This document shows positions 25,974 through 35,654 of a DNA stretch of 64,000 bases, one piece after another. The number at the start of each line of letters is the position of its first letter. Positions within the stretch are counted from its first letter, which is position 1. Source of the stretch: JAHKLT01 sp046197865. GTDB taxonomy: Archaea > Methanobacteriota > Methanobacteria > Methanobacteriales > Methanobacteriaceae. The stretch is taken from contig NZ_CP166990.1 of the NCBI RefSeq assembly GCF_046197865.1, positions 620,001-684,000 of the forward strand, read 5' to 3'. A program made the translations under genes and the position numbers. The notes under the pieces were generated by a model. That model worked only from the letters and a program-made list of their open reading frames with translations. It did not search any database and was not told where the DNA came from.

Positions 25974-26660
25974 ATGGAAAATAAAATTATTAAAAATACT
26001 ACAGATAATTTAGAGATAAAAAAACACCCTGATATTAAAAGTCTTCAAATTATTAACGGAAAAAACAATTTTCCAATAAGTATGCTTAATAAACAAGGAT
26101 ATTGTGAATATTCAATTTATTTAGAACATATTAAAAAAATTAAAGTAGGTCCAACAAGTGCAATGCTTAGAGGTAGCTATGTTCACCAAGAATTAGAAGA
26201 TGAATTTCTAAAAACTGCTACACCTACAACATTTGAAGAGGCACTTGATAATTCTAAAAGTGAAGCTATTTTATCTCGTGAAATGGGAGTTATATCTCCA
26301 GAATATGGTATTAGAGGTTTTATTGATGAGGTGCAAATGACTCCTGATGAATTTGTAATTATTGATGATAAACCAGGAACTACTCCATATGATTCAACAA
26401 TAAATCAAGTAAGAGCATATTGTTTAGCTTTTAAGCAAATGGTTAAAGGTGATAAACGACCAATAAAAGGAGCATTACGTGAGAGAGGAACAGATAATAT
26501 CTTTTTTATTGAAGAATTTGATACATCTAATGAAAATAGAATTAAATTCTTACTTGATAGAATGGAAGGTTTATTTAATGAAACCAAACCATTTGTACCT
26601 ACAAAAAATAAAAATAAATGTTTAAAATGTAGATATCAAAGTTATTGTGATCACTTTTAA
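25974..26660 (+). CDS. Solitary Cas4-like PD-(D/E)XK exonuclease
   Basis: 228 residues. The first cysteine is in GYCEYSIYLEH. The nuclease core has GSYVHQELEDEF (His), RGFIDEVQM (Asp) and DEFVIIDDKPG (D..x(E/D)xK-like). The C-terminal NKCLKCRYQSYC supplies the remaining three cysteines of the [4Fe-4S] cluster typical of Cas4/AddB-like nucleases. No cas genes or CRISPR array occur nearby, so a DNA repair or mobile-element role is as likely as CRISPR adaptation. Confidence 0.75.
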   Translation: MENKIIKNTTDNLEIKKHPDIKSLQIINGKNNFPISMLNKQGYCEYSIYLEHIKKIKVGPTSAMLRGSYVHQELEDEFLKTATPTTFEEALDNSKSEAILSREMGVISPEYGIRGFIDEVQMTPDEFVIIDDKPGTTPYDSTINQVRAYCLAFKQMVKGDKRPIKGALRERGTDNIFFIEEFDTSNENRIKFLLDRMEGLFNETKPFVPTKNKNKCLKCRYQSYCDHF

Positions 26661-26919
26661 ATAATTTATTTTTTTAATTTTTTAACTATAAACTAAATTT
26701 TCAATTTAAAAGTCAATCTAATTTCAAAAAATAAAAATAGCTATTTTAATTAAATTTTACAAAATAATTTAAATCTTCTAAAATAGAAACCTTTTAATAA
26801 GATAAAAAAAAGACTTAATTACAGTTAAGTTATAGATTTTAAATTATTTCTTATTTTACTAAATTTTTTATATTATACATTTAACTGATTTTAATTATTT
26901 TACTTAACAAGAAGATATT

Positions 26920-28206
26920 ATGAGCGATACTACATTTAATGATTTTAATATATCTAATGATATTAAAGATGCTATTAAAGATATGGGATTCGAAAAGCCA
27001 ACATCTATTCAAAAAATGGCTATTCCAGAAGCATTAGAGGGAAAAGATGTCATTGGACAAGCACAAACAGGAACAGGAAAAACAGTTGCTTTCTCAGTAC
27101 CATTACTTGAAAAGATTTTTATAAAAGATAAATCTCCACAAGCTATTATTTTATGTCCTACAAGGGAATTATCTATACAAGTTGCAGGTGAAATCGAAAA
27201 ACTTTCTAAAAACATGAAAAAACTTAGAGTTTTAGCAGTTTATGGAGGTCAACCAATAGGTAGGCAAATTAGAGCACTTAAAAAAGGTGTTCATATTATT
27301 GTTGGTACTCCTGGCAGAGTTTTAGATCATATTGATAGAAAAACTTTAGATTTAACTGGAATTGAAACAGTGGTTTTAGATGAAGCTGATGAAATGTTAG
27401 ATATGGGTTTTAGAGAAGATATAGAACATATTTTAAGATTTACTCCTAAAAATAGACAAACTTTACTCTTTTCAGCTACTATTCCAAAACCTATTAAAAA
27501 AATTACAAAACACTATCAAAAAGACCCTGTTCATTTAAAAATAGCTAAAAAAGATATGGTTGTTCCACAAATTGAACAATATTACTTTGAAACAAAAGAT
27601 AAAGATAAACTTGATGTGTTATGCCGTTTAATCGACTTACATGATGTTAAATTAGGGCTTGTCTTTTCAAATACTAAAAGAAGAGTTGATTTTTTAGTTA
27701 GAAACTTAAAAAAACGTGGATATTCTGCTGATGGAATTCATGGGGACATGACTCAAAACCAAAGAGATAAAGTAATGGGTAAATTTAGAAATGAAAAAAT
27801 CAATATTCTTGTAGCAACAGATGTTGCAGCTCGTGGAATTGATGTACCTGATGTAGAAGTTGTTTTTAACTATGATGTACCTAATCACAATGATTATTAT
27901 GTTCACAGAATTGGAAGAACAGGTCGTGCTGGTAAAACAGGTTATGCATTTACTTTAGCTTCTGGACGTGAACGTAAGATATTAAAAACAATTGAAAAAC
28001 ACACAAATACTAAAATTAAAAAACAAAAGGTTCCAACCTTTAAAGAAATGGAAAAAATTAAAGATGGTATTCTTTTAGATGAAATTAAAGAATCAGTTAA
28101 TAATGATAATCTTAAAAAAGAGCTATTTTTAGTTGAATCTTTAATAGAAGATGATTGCAACCCTATTTTCGTTGCAGCAGCATTATTAAAAAAGATTAAA
28201 TCTTAA
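26920..28206 (+). CDS. deaD: DEAD-box RNA helicase
   Basis: 428 residues with all superfamily-2 motifs: Q motif (GFEKPTSIQ), I AQTGTGKT, Ia PTRELSIQ, Ib TPGRVLDH, II DEAD, III SAT, IV LVFSNTKRR, V ATDVAARGID, VI HRIGRTGRAG. It unwinds structured RNA in an ATP-dependent manner and probably helps ribosome biogenesis or decay. The C-terminal extension is short and helical. It overlaps the converging regulator gene by four bases. Confidence 0.92.
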   Translation: MSDTTFNDFNISNDIKDAIKDMGFEKPTSIQKMAIPEALEGKDVIGQAQTGTGKTVAFSVPLLEKIFIKDKSPQAIILCPTRELSIQVAGEIEKLSKNMKKLRVLAVYGGQPIGRQIRALKKGVHIIVGTPGRVLDHIDRKTLDLTGIETVVLDEADEMLDMGFREDIEHILRFTPKNRQTLLFSATIPKPIKKITKHYQKDPVHLKIAKKDMVVPQIEQYYFETKDKDKLDVLCRLIDLHDVKLGLVFSNTKRRVDFLVRNLKKRGYSADGIHGDMTQNQRDKVMGKFRNEKINILVATDVAARGIDVPDVEVVFNYDVPNHNDYYVHRIGRTGRAGKTGYAFTLASGRERKILKTIEKHTNTKIKKQKVPTFKEMEKIKDGILLDEIKESVNNDNLKKELFLVESLIEDDCNPIFVAAALLKKIKS

Positions 28207-29000
28207 TCTTTTTTACCATTTATAGTATTATATTTTATCTTCTCATCATCAAGCTCACGCATAAATGATTTAGTCATATCTCCAACAGATAAAACTAGAA
28301 CATCTAAACCTTTTCTTGCAGCATTTGCAGTAGCTTGAGTTGCAGCATGTTCTATGTCAATTGGTATATCTAAAGAATTTGCAATTGCATGTGATATTGT
28401 ACCAATTCCAGCAACTACTAAATTATCAGATTTTTCTTTTTTATATGTTTTTTTAATTAAATCTATGTTTGCTGCTGAGGATCCTCCTTCTTTTATTGTA
28501 GGTAATGTTATAATATTAACTGTACCAACATCATAATCAATAAGGCCTCGTAGTGAATCTAGGGCAACATCCATTCCTTTTTTTGCATCTCTTACAACAA
28601 TACCTGTAGCATTAGACTTTTCATTACCTGCATATAATATTCCTTTTCTCATATAAAGACCTACAACATCTCCTGCTTTAAGGTCTTCATCAGCTATAGC
28701 TGGCCAAACAGTTTTATATGAACTCATAGTTTCTAAAACGTCATCTGTAAATTTTCTTAAATCAATAGCTTCTTTTTTTACCTTATCAATTCCAGTTTGT
28801 GTAATAGTATAAGGAGATCTTCCATCTTTAGATTTAATATATCCTTCTTCAATTAATGTTTTAATGTTTTCAGATACTGCTTGAATTGTAATTCCTAAAC
28901 TTTCAGCTAAATCTTTTTGTTTTAAATGATAATCTTGTTTTGCTATCTCAGCAAGTATTTGAAAATGAGTTAATGTTCCTCTTCTTTTAAAATTTTGCAT
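28203..29000 (-). CDS. Winged-helix regulator with conserved archaeal C-terminal domain
   Basis: 265 residues from ATG 29000, chosen because GAGGGATGA precedes it. Residues ~8-75 form a wHTH (LTHFQILAEIAKQDYHLKQK, AESLGITIQAVSENIKTL, EEGYIKSKDGRSPYTIT). The larger C-terminal part (~85-265) contains AGDVVGLYM, ATGIVVRDAKKGMDVALDSL, GIGTISHAIANSLDIPIDIE and LDVLVLSVGDM, a Rossmann-like sequence conserved in methanogens. The effector is unknown. It is likely a ligand-responsive transcriptional regulator. Confidence 0.75.
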   Translation of the reverse strand: MQNFKRRGTLTHFQILAEIAKQDYHLKQKDLAESLGITIQAVSENIKTLIEEGYIKSKDGRSPYTITQTGIDKVKKEAIDLRKFTDDVLETMSSYKTVWPAIADEDLKAGDVVGLYMRKGILYAGNEKSNATGIVVRDAKKGMDVALDSLRGLIDYDVGTVNIITLPTIKEGGSSAANIDLIKKTYKKEKSDNLVVAGIGTISHAIANSLDIPIDIEHAATQATANAARKGLDVLVLSVGDMTKSFMRELDDEKIKYNTINGKKD

Positions 29001-29254
29001 AATCATCCCTCTTAAATATAATTTAATATATGTACATTTTGATTTATTAAACATTTCTACTTAATTGTTTTAAAAATTTTCAGTTGATGTTAAATTATGC
29101 TTTTAATTTTAGTTTGAAGAATTGTATTCACTTTAAATTAATTATATAGTTTAATACAAAAAATATTTCATATATAAACACTAATCAATTTAATAATAAA
29201 TAATAACTTAATAATTAAGTAGATTATTTGTATTTAAAAAGATTTGGTGTGTAT

Positions 29255-30490
29255 ATGAATAAAAAATTCAAAATTTTTCTCAGTAGTAATCAAATAGAAT
29301 TTGAAAAAGAAAGAATTGTAATTAAAAATATAATAACTAAAGATCCAATATATAATAGCTTATTTGATATTTTTCTGTTTGAAGGAGTTCATGCATCAGG
29401 CAAATCACCTGAAAAAGTTTATTTAGAAGAAGTTAATGATTCTGAAATTTATATTGGTTTAATTGGAGATCAATATGGTACTGTTCAAGAAAATGGATTT
29501 AGTGCAACAGAAAATGAATTCAATGAATTTGTTAAAGGATTATATTCAAAAAATGTATATATTTATATTAATCAAACAGAAAATGCTGATAAAAACTCAA
29601 AAAATTTTCTTAGAAAAATTAAAAACAAATATAAATATTCTAATTTTCAAAATATTGAAATTCTTAAGACTGAAATTAAAAAAAGTCTTCATAATTTTGT
29701 TTTTGAAAAGAACATTATATCTAATAAAGATTTTGATGAAAGGATAGTTATGAATTCTAATTATAAAAATGTTGATGAGGAAATAGTTAAAAATTTTCTC
29801 AAAAAAACAGATATAAGTCATAATTTAGGAGATATCTCTGAAAATATTAAAAATACTTTATTAAATAGATTAAATGTCTTGATAAATGTTGAAGATGAAT
29901 TAAAACTTACAAATACTGGAATTTTATTTTTTTCTAAAAATCCTGAAAAATTCATTCCCCAACATGAAATTAGAATGATTAGGTTTAAAACTAACATTCC
30001 TACTGAAATTATTGATAAATTGTATGTTAAATCTAATATTTGTGATATATTAAGAAATGCAGAACTTTTTTTTAATAGAAATACACAAGTAGCCAGTAAA
30101 ATTACGGGTTTTAAAAGACAAGATATACCAGAATATCCATATGTTGCTATTAGAGAAGCTATAGTTAATGCAATAGCTCATAGGGACTATAATATTAAAG
30201 GAAGTGTTATAACATTTTTTATTTTTCCAAATAGGATAGAAGTTACTAGTCCTGGAACATTAGTGCCTCCACTCACTTTAGATGAATTAGGAGACAAACC
30301 TGTTCATAGGAATATTAATATTTGTAGATTACTTGAAAAAACTATGTATATGGAAGAAGCAGGTTCTGGAATTCCTAGAATGAGAAAAGAAATGAGAGAA
30401 TATAATTTAGAGGAACCAATTTTTTCACAAGAAAATGATTTTTTTAAAGTTACGTTTCATGGGCTAATTATGAATATGATAATTCTTTAA
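29255..30490 (+). CDS. DUF4062 / RecG-like ATPase protein, frameshifted before its wHTH
   Basis: About 411 residues from ATG 29255 (an upstream TTG at 29228 is less likely). DUF4062 at the N-terminus (KFKIFLSSNQIEFEKER, YIGLIGDQYG) is followed by a Schlafen/COG2865-type ATP-binding region: YPYVAIREAIVNAIAHRDYN (N-box-like), VTSPGTLVPP, EEAGSGIPRM, DFFKVTFHG. The expected wHTH is in another frame and begins ANYEYDNSLNYE at 30463. A single-base indel near 30440-30463 would restore one ~490-residue protein. It could be an inactivated regulator or defence protein, or a sequencing error. Confidence 0.75.
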   Translation: MNKKFKIFLSSNQIEFEKERIVIKNIITKDPIYNSLFDIFLFEGVHASGKSPEKVYLEEVNDSEIYIGLIGDQYGTVQENGFSATENEFNEFVKGLYSKNVYIYINQTENADKNSKNFLRKIKNKYKYSNFQNIEILKTEIKKSLHNFVFEKNIISNKDFDERIVMNSNYKNVDEEIVKNFLKKTDISHNLGDISENIKNTLLNRLNVLINVEDELKLTNTGILFFSKNPEKFIPQHEIRMIRFKTNIPTEIIDKLYVKSNICDILRNAELFFNRNTQVASKITGFKRQDIPEYPYVAIREAIVNAIAHRDYNIKGSVITFFIFPNRIEVTSPGTLVPPLTLDELGDKPVHRNINICRLLEKTMYMEEAGSGIPRMRKEMREYNLEEPIFSQENDFFKVTFHGLIMNMIIL

Positions 30491-30726
30491 ATTATGAATC
30501 AGATACTAAAGAAACAATGGAAAATAGTTTAAATTATAGACAAAACGAAGTTTTAATATTCTTAAATAAAAAAAATAATTCAATTTCTATTAAACAATAT
30601 TCTAAAATGTTTAACATATCTCGATCTACTTCAATAAGAGACATAAGAGTTTTATTGAATTTAAACATGGTGCGAAAAATAAAATTTAAAGGTCAAAGAG
30701 AAACTTTTTATATAATTAATAAATGA
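30463..30726 (+). pseudogene. wHTH C-terminal domain detached by frameshift
   Basis: Frame 1 from 30463 reads ANYEYDNSLNYES and then, after an internal ATG at 30517, NYRQNEVLIFLNKKNNSI and FNISRSTSIRDIRVLLNL, a classic winged helix that ends COG2865-type proteins. Translated alone from 30517 it would give 69 residues. Together with the upstream gene it forms one domain series. Confidence 0.65.
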
Positions 30727-30727
30727 T

Positions 30728-30865
30728 GACATGTTTTGTGACATGTTTTGTGACATGTTTTGTGACATGTTTTGTGACATGTTTTGTGACATGTTTTGTG
30801 ACATGTTTTGTGACATGTTTTGTGACATGTTTTGTGACATGTTTTGTGACATGTTTTGTGACATG
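30728..30865. repeat. 12-bp minisatellite, 11.5 perfect copies
   Basis: The unit GACATGTTTTGT is repeated 11 times without error from 30728 to 30859, then GACATG. It begins one base after the wHTH stop codon. Read on the minus strand it encodes (THVTK)-type THVK or MSQN repeats. Linker repeats like xVTKxVTK occur in COG2865-family proteins, but no gene uses this stretch here. Slipped-strand expansion is likely. Confidence 0.9.
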
Positions 30866-30935
30866 CTTAAATTATAAAAAGAGATTTTTATTAAAAATTT
30901 CAATATAATTTAATTAAAAATAGCTATAAGTAAAA

Positions 30936-32339
30936 TTATAGTTGACCTTTTAAACTATTATTTAATTCATCTAAAAAATCATCTAATTTATCTTCTGGAA
31001 TATATGCACCACATGCAACAGAGTGACCTCCACCATTTCCACCTAATCGCTGTGAAATGTCACGAACTAAATTTCCAAAATGAATTCCATCATATGCAAG
31101 TAATCTTGAACACCTTAAAGAAATCTTATAATGATCTTCATCACTTTTAGTAAATCCAAGCATTGGTTTTTGCCAATTACCTAAACTTAAAATCATTCCA
31201 GCAATTGTACCAACAACTTCTGGTTTAATAGCTTCACCATTAAAATATTGAATGTTATCAAGTTCTATTATTGAATCTTCTTTTTCAATATTTCTAATCT
31301 GCTCTGAAAGGTAAGCTCTATGATCTTTAGTAATAACCTCTAGTAGATCTAATGCTTGAAAACGATCTCCTTTTAAAATTTGTAAAGCTACTTCTTCTTG
31401 ATTGTTCCTTCCACATGCATTCATAGCAGTTGAAAATTCAGATGCATCTCTTAGGAATGTATGATCTTCTTCTGATAAGAACTCATAAGAATCAGCTATT
31501 ATAAGCTTTGGAATGTGTTTAACATATTTTGGAGGAAGTTCTAATGATAACATTGCAAATAGCTTTGAGAAGAGCTTTTTTTTATCTTGTGGTGTTAGAT
31601 CACTTAAAGTAGTACTTCTTGAACCTATTTCTTTTGGAATACCTAATTCTTTTAAAATAGCTATGCATTCTGTTCTATTATTTGTTAAAGGTAGTTTAAC
31701 ATCACTAAAATAAGATAATGCTACAAATAGTGGTCTTGTTTCTCGTCCATATAATGATAAGTCATTATCATGCTTTAAAACTAAGCCTTCTTCTATACTG
31801 TCATTTAAAATAATTTTATTTAATCCTTCAAATTTACCAGTATGAGTATTTTGCATATCTCCAATAGCTGATAAAACACCAATCCAACTTAAATCAGTGT
31901 AATTAAATTCTTTAGCTAGAAAATAACATAATCCTCCACCACAAACATAATAAGATCCATCAATACCAAAATGAATAGGATTAATTTCTAAGTAAGTATA
32001 GTCTTTATCTTTATAATAATCTTTATCTCTTAAAGGAGGGTGGTGATCTAAAATAATGATTTTATTATTTTTATTAGCTAATTTATCAACTTCTTGACCA
32101 GATCCTAAATCTGAAAAGATTGTAAGTTCATGTTTAAGTTCTAGGTTATTGAGTTTATCTAAATTTACAAATTCTATTACGTGGGGTTTATTTAATCTAT
32201 CTAAAATAGTTGATAAAATAGCTCCTGATGAGATTCCATCACAATCATTATGTGAATAGATTTTAATGTCATTTGATTCTTCTATGATTTTTTTAGCTTT
32301 TATATACAGTTCTTGCATTTCTACTGGTAGTGTTTCCAT
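30936..32339 (-). CDS. DHH-family nuclease (archaeal RecJ / GINS-associated nuclease)
   Basis: 467 residues, the size of archaeal GAN/RecJ1. The DHH domain has KIYSHNDCDGISSG, FSDLGSG and ILDHHPPLRD; the DHHA1 domain ends with GGNGGGHSVACGAYI (GGGH motif). GAN binds GINS in the replicative CMG-like complex and has single-strand exonuclease activity. It starts a minus-strand run of surface-glycan and biosynthetic genes. Confidence 0.87.
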   Translation of the reverse strand: METLPVEMQELYIKAKKIIEESNDIKIYSHNDCDGISSGAILSTILDRLNKPHVIEFVNLDKLNNLELKHELTIFSDLGSGQEVDKLANKNNKIIILDHHPPLRDKDYYKDKDYTYLEINPIHFGIDGSYYVCGGGLCYFLAKEFNYTDLSWIGVLSAIGDMQNTHTGKFEGLNKIILNDSIEEGLVLKHDNDLSLYGRETRPLFVALSYFSDVKLPLTNNRTECIAILKELGIPKEIGSRSTTLSDLTPQDKKKLFSKLFAMLSLELPPKYVKHIPKLIIADSYEFLSEEDHTFLRDASEFSTAMNACGRNNQEEVALQILKGDRFQALDLLEVITKDHRAYLSEQIRNIEKEDSIIELDNIQYFNGEAIKPEVVGTIAGMILSLGNWQKPMLGFTKSDEDHYKISLRCSRLLAYDGIHFGNLVRDISQRLGGNGGGHSVACGAYIPEDKLDDFLDELNNSLKGQL

Positions 32340-32359
32340 ATTAATTCCTTTTTTTTAAT

Positions 32360-33151
32360 TTATAGTAAAAATTTATTGTGAATATATAATAAAATATTTG
32401 AAATAATTGGGATTCTAGTTATTAAAAAATTTAATTTAGGAAATTTTTTATCTGTCAAATATAAATATGTTTCTTTAATTTTTAATTGGTGTTTTTTTAT
32501 ATATACATATAATAAAGTTTCAGAAAAATATCCAAGGAGTCTTTGATTATTATCAGGATATTCTTCAAAGTTTATTTTTGTTTCCATCTTCTTTAATATT
32601 TCAAATAACCATTTAAAATAATCATCTGCAATTTTTTTATTACAGATAAACATATTGCACCAATAAGTTTCATTTCCATTTAAAATATCATCATATGTAT
32701 CTAAATATTCTGGAAATCCTTCTTTAATCACAGATCTTAGTTTATCATATTCTTTAATTTTTGGCCCAATTTTAGATTTTTTTTCAGTTTTATCTAGATG
32801 ATTATATAATGAACGATGTGTTTTATATTTTTTTGGAAGAATAATGTCATTTCCTATTAAATATGATTCTATATCTTCTTTTTTTAATTTATTTAAAAAT
32901 AAATCTTTTACAAGAAACCTTCTGTAATGAAAAAATCCTATGATGTCAGTATTACTATTTTTCCAGGCCCAATATTCTCCTGTTAATTCAGCATAATATT
33001 TATTTAATCTGGAAATATTATCTCCAGTATTATCTACTTGGTATCCATTTGTATTTTTTTGTGATTCAGCACCTACTAATAAAGGCACACAATAAGAATC
33101 TATGTCATGTTCTATTTTTTTATGTGTTAAAATATATGTAATCAATTTCAT
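32360..33151 (-). CDS. DUF4422 glycosyltransferase-like protein
   Basis: 263 residues. KLITYILTHKKIEHD, YAELTGEYWAWKNS, IGFFHYRRFL and CNMFICNKKIADDYFKWLFE are characteristic of DUF4422, a GT-A-like glycosyltransferase family often in capsule or cell-wall polysaccharide clusters. The C-terminus is hydrophobic (FLITRIPIISNILLYIHN). Substrates are unknown. It probably belongs with the GT2 and glf genes nearby. Confidence 0.83.
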   Translation of the reverse strand: MKLITYILTHKKIEHDIDSYCVPLLVGAESQKNTNGYQVDNTGDNISRLNKYYAELTGEYWAWKNSNTDIIGFFHYRRFLVKDLFLNKLKKEDIESYLIGNDIILPKKYKTHRSLYNHLDKTEKKSKIGPKIKEYDKLRSVIKEGFPEYLDTYDDILNGNETYWCNMFICNKKIADDYFKWLFEILKKMETKINFEEYPDNNQRLLGYFSETLLYVYIKKHQLKIKETYLYLTDKKFPKLNFLITRIPIISNILLYIHNKFLL

Positions 33152-33176
33152 TTTTTAAACCAAGTGCCTATAATTA

Positions 33177-33437
33177 TTATTTTCTTATTTTTTCACTAAT
33201 TTCTTTTAAAAGTTCTGTTTTCTTTTTATCTGTTTCAGCTATTACCATTCCACTTTTAACATACCATTTTCCAGGATATGATTTTTCCTTCTCAATTGTA
33301 TATTGAACTTGAAGCCTTTTTAAAGCTTTTTCAATATCTTTTACAGTTGGATTTTTAATAGCTTTTTCTTTTGAAACTTTTCTTCCTTCATTTAAAGAAA
33401 GCTCTTCATTAAAGTATTCTGGCCATATTATAGTCAT
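33177..33437 (-). CDS. srp19: Signal recognition particle protein SRP19
   Basis: 86 residues. TIIWPEYFNEELSLNEGRKV and KYP-like ESYPGKWYVKSGMV match archaeal SRP19, which binds 7S RNA helices 6/8 and enables SRP54 loading. It sits with no gap before glf, an unexpected neighbour. Its stop is 25 bp from the DUF4422 start. Confidence 0.9.
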   Translation of the reverse strand: MTIIWPEYFNEELSLNEGRKVSKEKAIKNPTVKDIEKALKRLQVQYTIEKEKSYPGKWYVKSGMVIAETDKKKTELLKEISEKIRK

Positions 33438-34538
33438 TCAATCACCTTTAATTTTATTTTGAAATATATCTAAAGCATTTTTAACAATTAAATCCATATT
33501 AAGATATTTATATTGAGCTAATCTACCTAAAAATATAGTGTTATTTTCTTTATCCATATCTTTTTTATATTCTTCAAATTTATCTAAGTATTCTTGTGTT
33601 GGATATGGATAACATGGTTCATCGTCAAAACCAGGGTATTCTTTCATAATAGTAGTTTTATTTGGTATTTCTTGTGATGTGAGTTTTTTAAACTCTGTAA
33701 TTCTTGTAAAATCATAATCATTAGGATAGTTAATAACAGCTACTTCTTGATATGAATCTTGATCATATGTTTCTGTTTCAAATCTTAATGATCTGTATAA
33801 AAGTTTACCATACTTATAATCATAGTAATAGTCAATTGGACCAGTATATATTAAAGTTTCATATTCAATATCATCTATAATGTCTTTATAATCAGTATTT
33901 AGAATTATTTTAATTTTATCAGATTCTACCATTTTATCACACATTGCAGTGTAACCTCCTTTTGGCATTCCTTGATATTTATCTTCAAAATATCTTGTAT
34001 CATGATTAAATCTAAATGGAATTCTTGATATAACTGATGGACTTAAATTTGCAGCTGAAGTTCCCCATTGTTTTTCAGTGTAGTTTTTAAAGAGTTTATT
34101 ATATATATCTTCTCCTGCATTAGCTAAAACTACATCTTCACTTGATTTGATTTCTTTAATTGGAACTTTTTCTTTTTCAATCCAATCTTTCATACCTACT
34201 TCATCTAAATCAAGATTATATAATTGGTTTATAGTATCTATACAAATTGGCATTGGAACAAGTTTATTATCAACTGAACTTAAAACTCTATGTTCATATG
34301 GAATCCATTTTGTAAAATTACTCAAATAATCATAAACTTGTTTTTCATTTGTATGGAATATATGAGGTCCATAATTTTGAATTAAGATATTATCCTCATT
34401 ATATGAATCATAAACATTACCGCCAATATGGGAACGCTTTTCTATGATTAATATTTTTTCATTTAGATTGTTTGCAATCTGTTCTGCTATTGTAAGACCA
34501 GATAAACCTGCACCAACTATTACATATTTATATTTCAT
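33438..34538 (-). CDS. glf: UDP-galactopyranose mutase
   Basis: 366 residues. YKYVIVGAGLSGLTIAEQI is the FAD-binding GxGxxG. IEKRSHIGGNVYDSYN, IQNYGPHIFHTN, TEKQWG and IYTGPIDYYYDYKYG are family hallmarks, including the substrate-gripping Tyr and Arg residues. It interconverts UDP-Galp and UDP-Galf, providing galactofuranose for surface glycans. It implies Galf-containing polymer in this archaeon. Its 3' neighbour srp19 begins immediately after the stop. Confidence 0.93.
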   Translation of the reverse strand: MKYKYVIVGAGLSGLTIAEQIANNLNEKILIIEKRSHIGGNVYDSYNEDNILIQNYGPHIFHTNEKQVYDYLSNFTKWIPYEHRVLSSVDNKLVPMPICIDTINQLYNLDLDEVGMKDWIEKEKVPIKEIKSSEDVVLANAGEDIYNKLFKNYTEKQWGTSAANLSPSVISRIPFRFNHDTRYFEDKYQGMPKGGYTAMCDKMVESDKIKIILNTDYKDIIDDIEYETLIYTGPIDYYYDYKYGKLLYRSLRFETETYDQDSYQEVAVINYPNDYDFTRITEFKKLTSQEIPNKTTIMKEYPGFDDEPCYPYPTQEYLDKFEEYKKDMDKENNTIFLGRLAQYKYLNMDLIVKNALDIFQNKIKGD

Positions 34539-34544
34539 TTGTAA

Positions 34545-35654
34545 TCACTTTTTTACTAAAATAGCTGCTTCAAGCATTTTAATTAATGAAGATAATAAAA
34601 ACTTTGTTTTTAAACCAGCATTATGAATTGATCTTAACTTTTCTAACTTTTCTAAAAGTAACTTATTTTCATCTCTTGTCATTGAAGCATTTTTCCAAGT
34701 ATTTGCCCAATACATTAAATGAGGATTTACAGCTACATTAGCTATTTCTTCTCCATATGGTTTTGAGATTTCAGCACAATAAATATAAGAATCCATTAAA
34801 TCAGCTAATAATCTTACATTTACATTATTGGTAATTGATTTATCTTCAGGTAAATCTCTAATGAAATAATCATAACAGAAATAATTATTTAAAAATACTA
34901 TTCCACTCGCTTTTAAGAAAGTTTCATCAGTAAAAGCCATATCATCTCCAGATATGAATTTTTGATATTTAATATTATTGTCCATAATTAATTCTCTTTT
35001 ATAGATTTTAGTCCAAACTGATGGTGGGATTTTAAGTAAATCAGGTTCTTCTTTGATGTTTTTTATTACTATTTTATCTACTGGTCCTTTTCTCTCATAT
35101 GTTTTAACAATATCTTTACCATAAAGTAATTTTTCTAATGCATTAGTCCATATAAAATCAGAAACATTTAATGGATTATGGTCTTCTAAAATTTCATCAG
35201 GATAAGAATTTTCTAAATCATCTTCATAAGGGGAATATGATTTTTGAACAGTTTCACCATATGTAAAGATTCTTCTAAATCTTCCAAAAGCTATGTCTGC
35301 ATCATGTTCTTTTACAGAGTTATAAAGTGTTTCACATGCATCTAAAACATATCTATCATCTGGATCTAGAAACATTATATAATCACCAGTACAGTTTTCT
35401 AATCCTTTATTTCTAGGACCATTTGCAGCTCCAGTGTTTTTTTCTAAGTGTATAGCTTTACAACAGTCGTATTTTTCAGCATATTCATTGATAATTTCAT
35501 CACTACCATCAGTAGAACAATCATTAACCATAATAATTTCTAAATTTTCATTTCCTATGGTCTGATTAATCAATGAATCAATTCCTCCTCTTAAATGACT
35601 GCCTACATTAAAAATAGGTAATATAATGCTAATTTTATCTTGAATAGTAATCAC
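34545..35654 (-). CDS. Glycosyltransferase family 2
   Basis: 369 residues. The GT-A core is KISIILPIFNVGSHLRGGID, MVNDCSTDGSDEII and FLDPDDRYV (DxD), with a C-terminal helical region. The layout resembles N-terminal glycosyltransferases of teichoic-acid-like polymer enzymes. It overlaps the hemD stop by four bases and lies six bases before glf, so it probably shares their transcript. Donor and acceptor are unknown. Confidence 0.87.
   Translation of the reverse strand: MITIQDKISIILPIFNVGSHLRGGIDSLINQTIGNENLEIIMVNDCSTDGSDEIINEYAEKYDCCKAIHLEKNTGAANGPRNKGLENCTGDYIMFLDPDDRYVLDACETLYNSVKEHDADIAFGRFRRIFTYGETVQKSYSPYEDDLENSYPDEILEDHNPLNVSDFIWTNALEKLLYGKDIVKTYERKGPVDKIVIKNIKEEPDLLKIPPSVWTKIYKRELIMDNNIKYQKFISGDDMAFTDETFLKASGIVFLNNYFCYDYFIRDLPEDKSITNNVNVRLLADLMDSYIYCAEISKPYGEEIANVAVNPHLMYWANTWKNASMTRDENKLLLEKLEKLRSIHNAGLKTKFLLSSLIKMLEAAILVKK

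Noticed and set aside
30728..30865. CRISPR array
   Set aside because: The 12-bp unit is directly tandem with no spacers, so it is a minisatellite. No other array-like pattern was seen in the window.
30661..30908. Two opposite-strand ORFs made of MSQN and TCFV repeats
   Set aside because: They exist only because the 12-bp repeat has no stop in those frames. They have no ribosome binding site or non-repeat domain.
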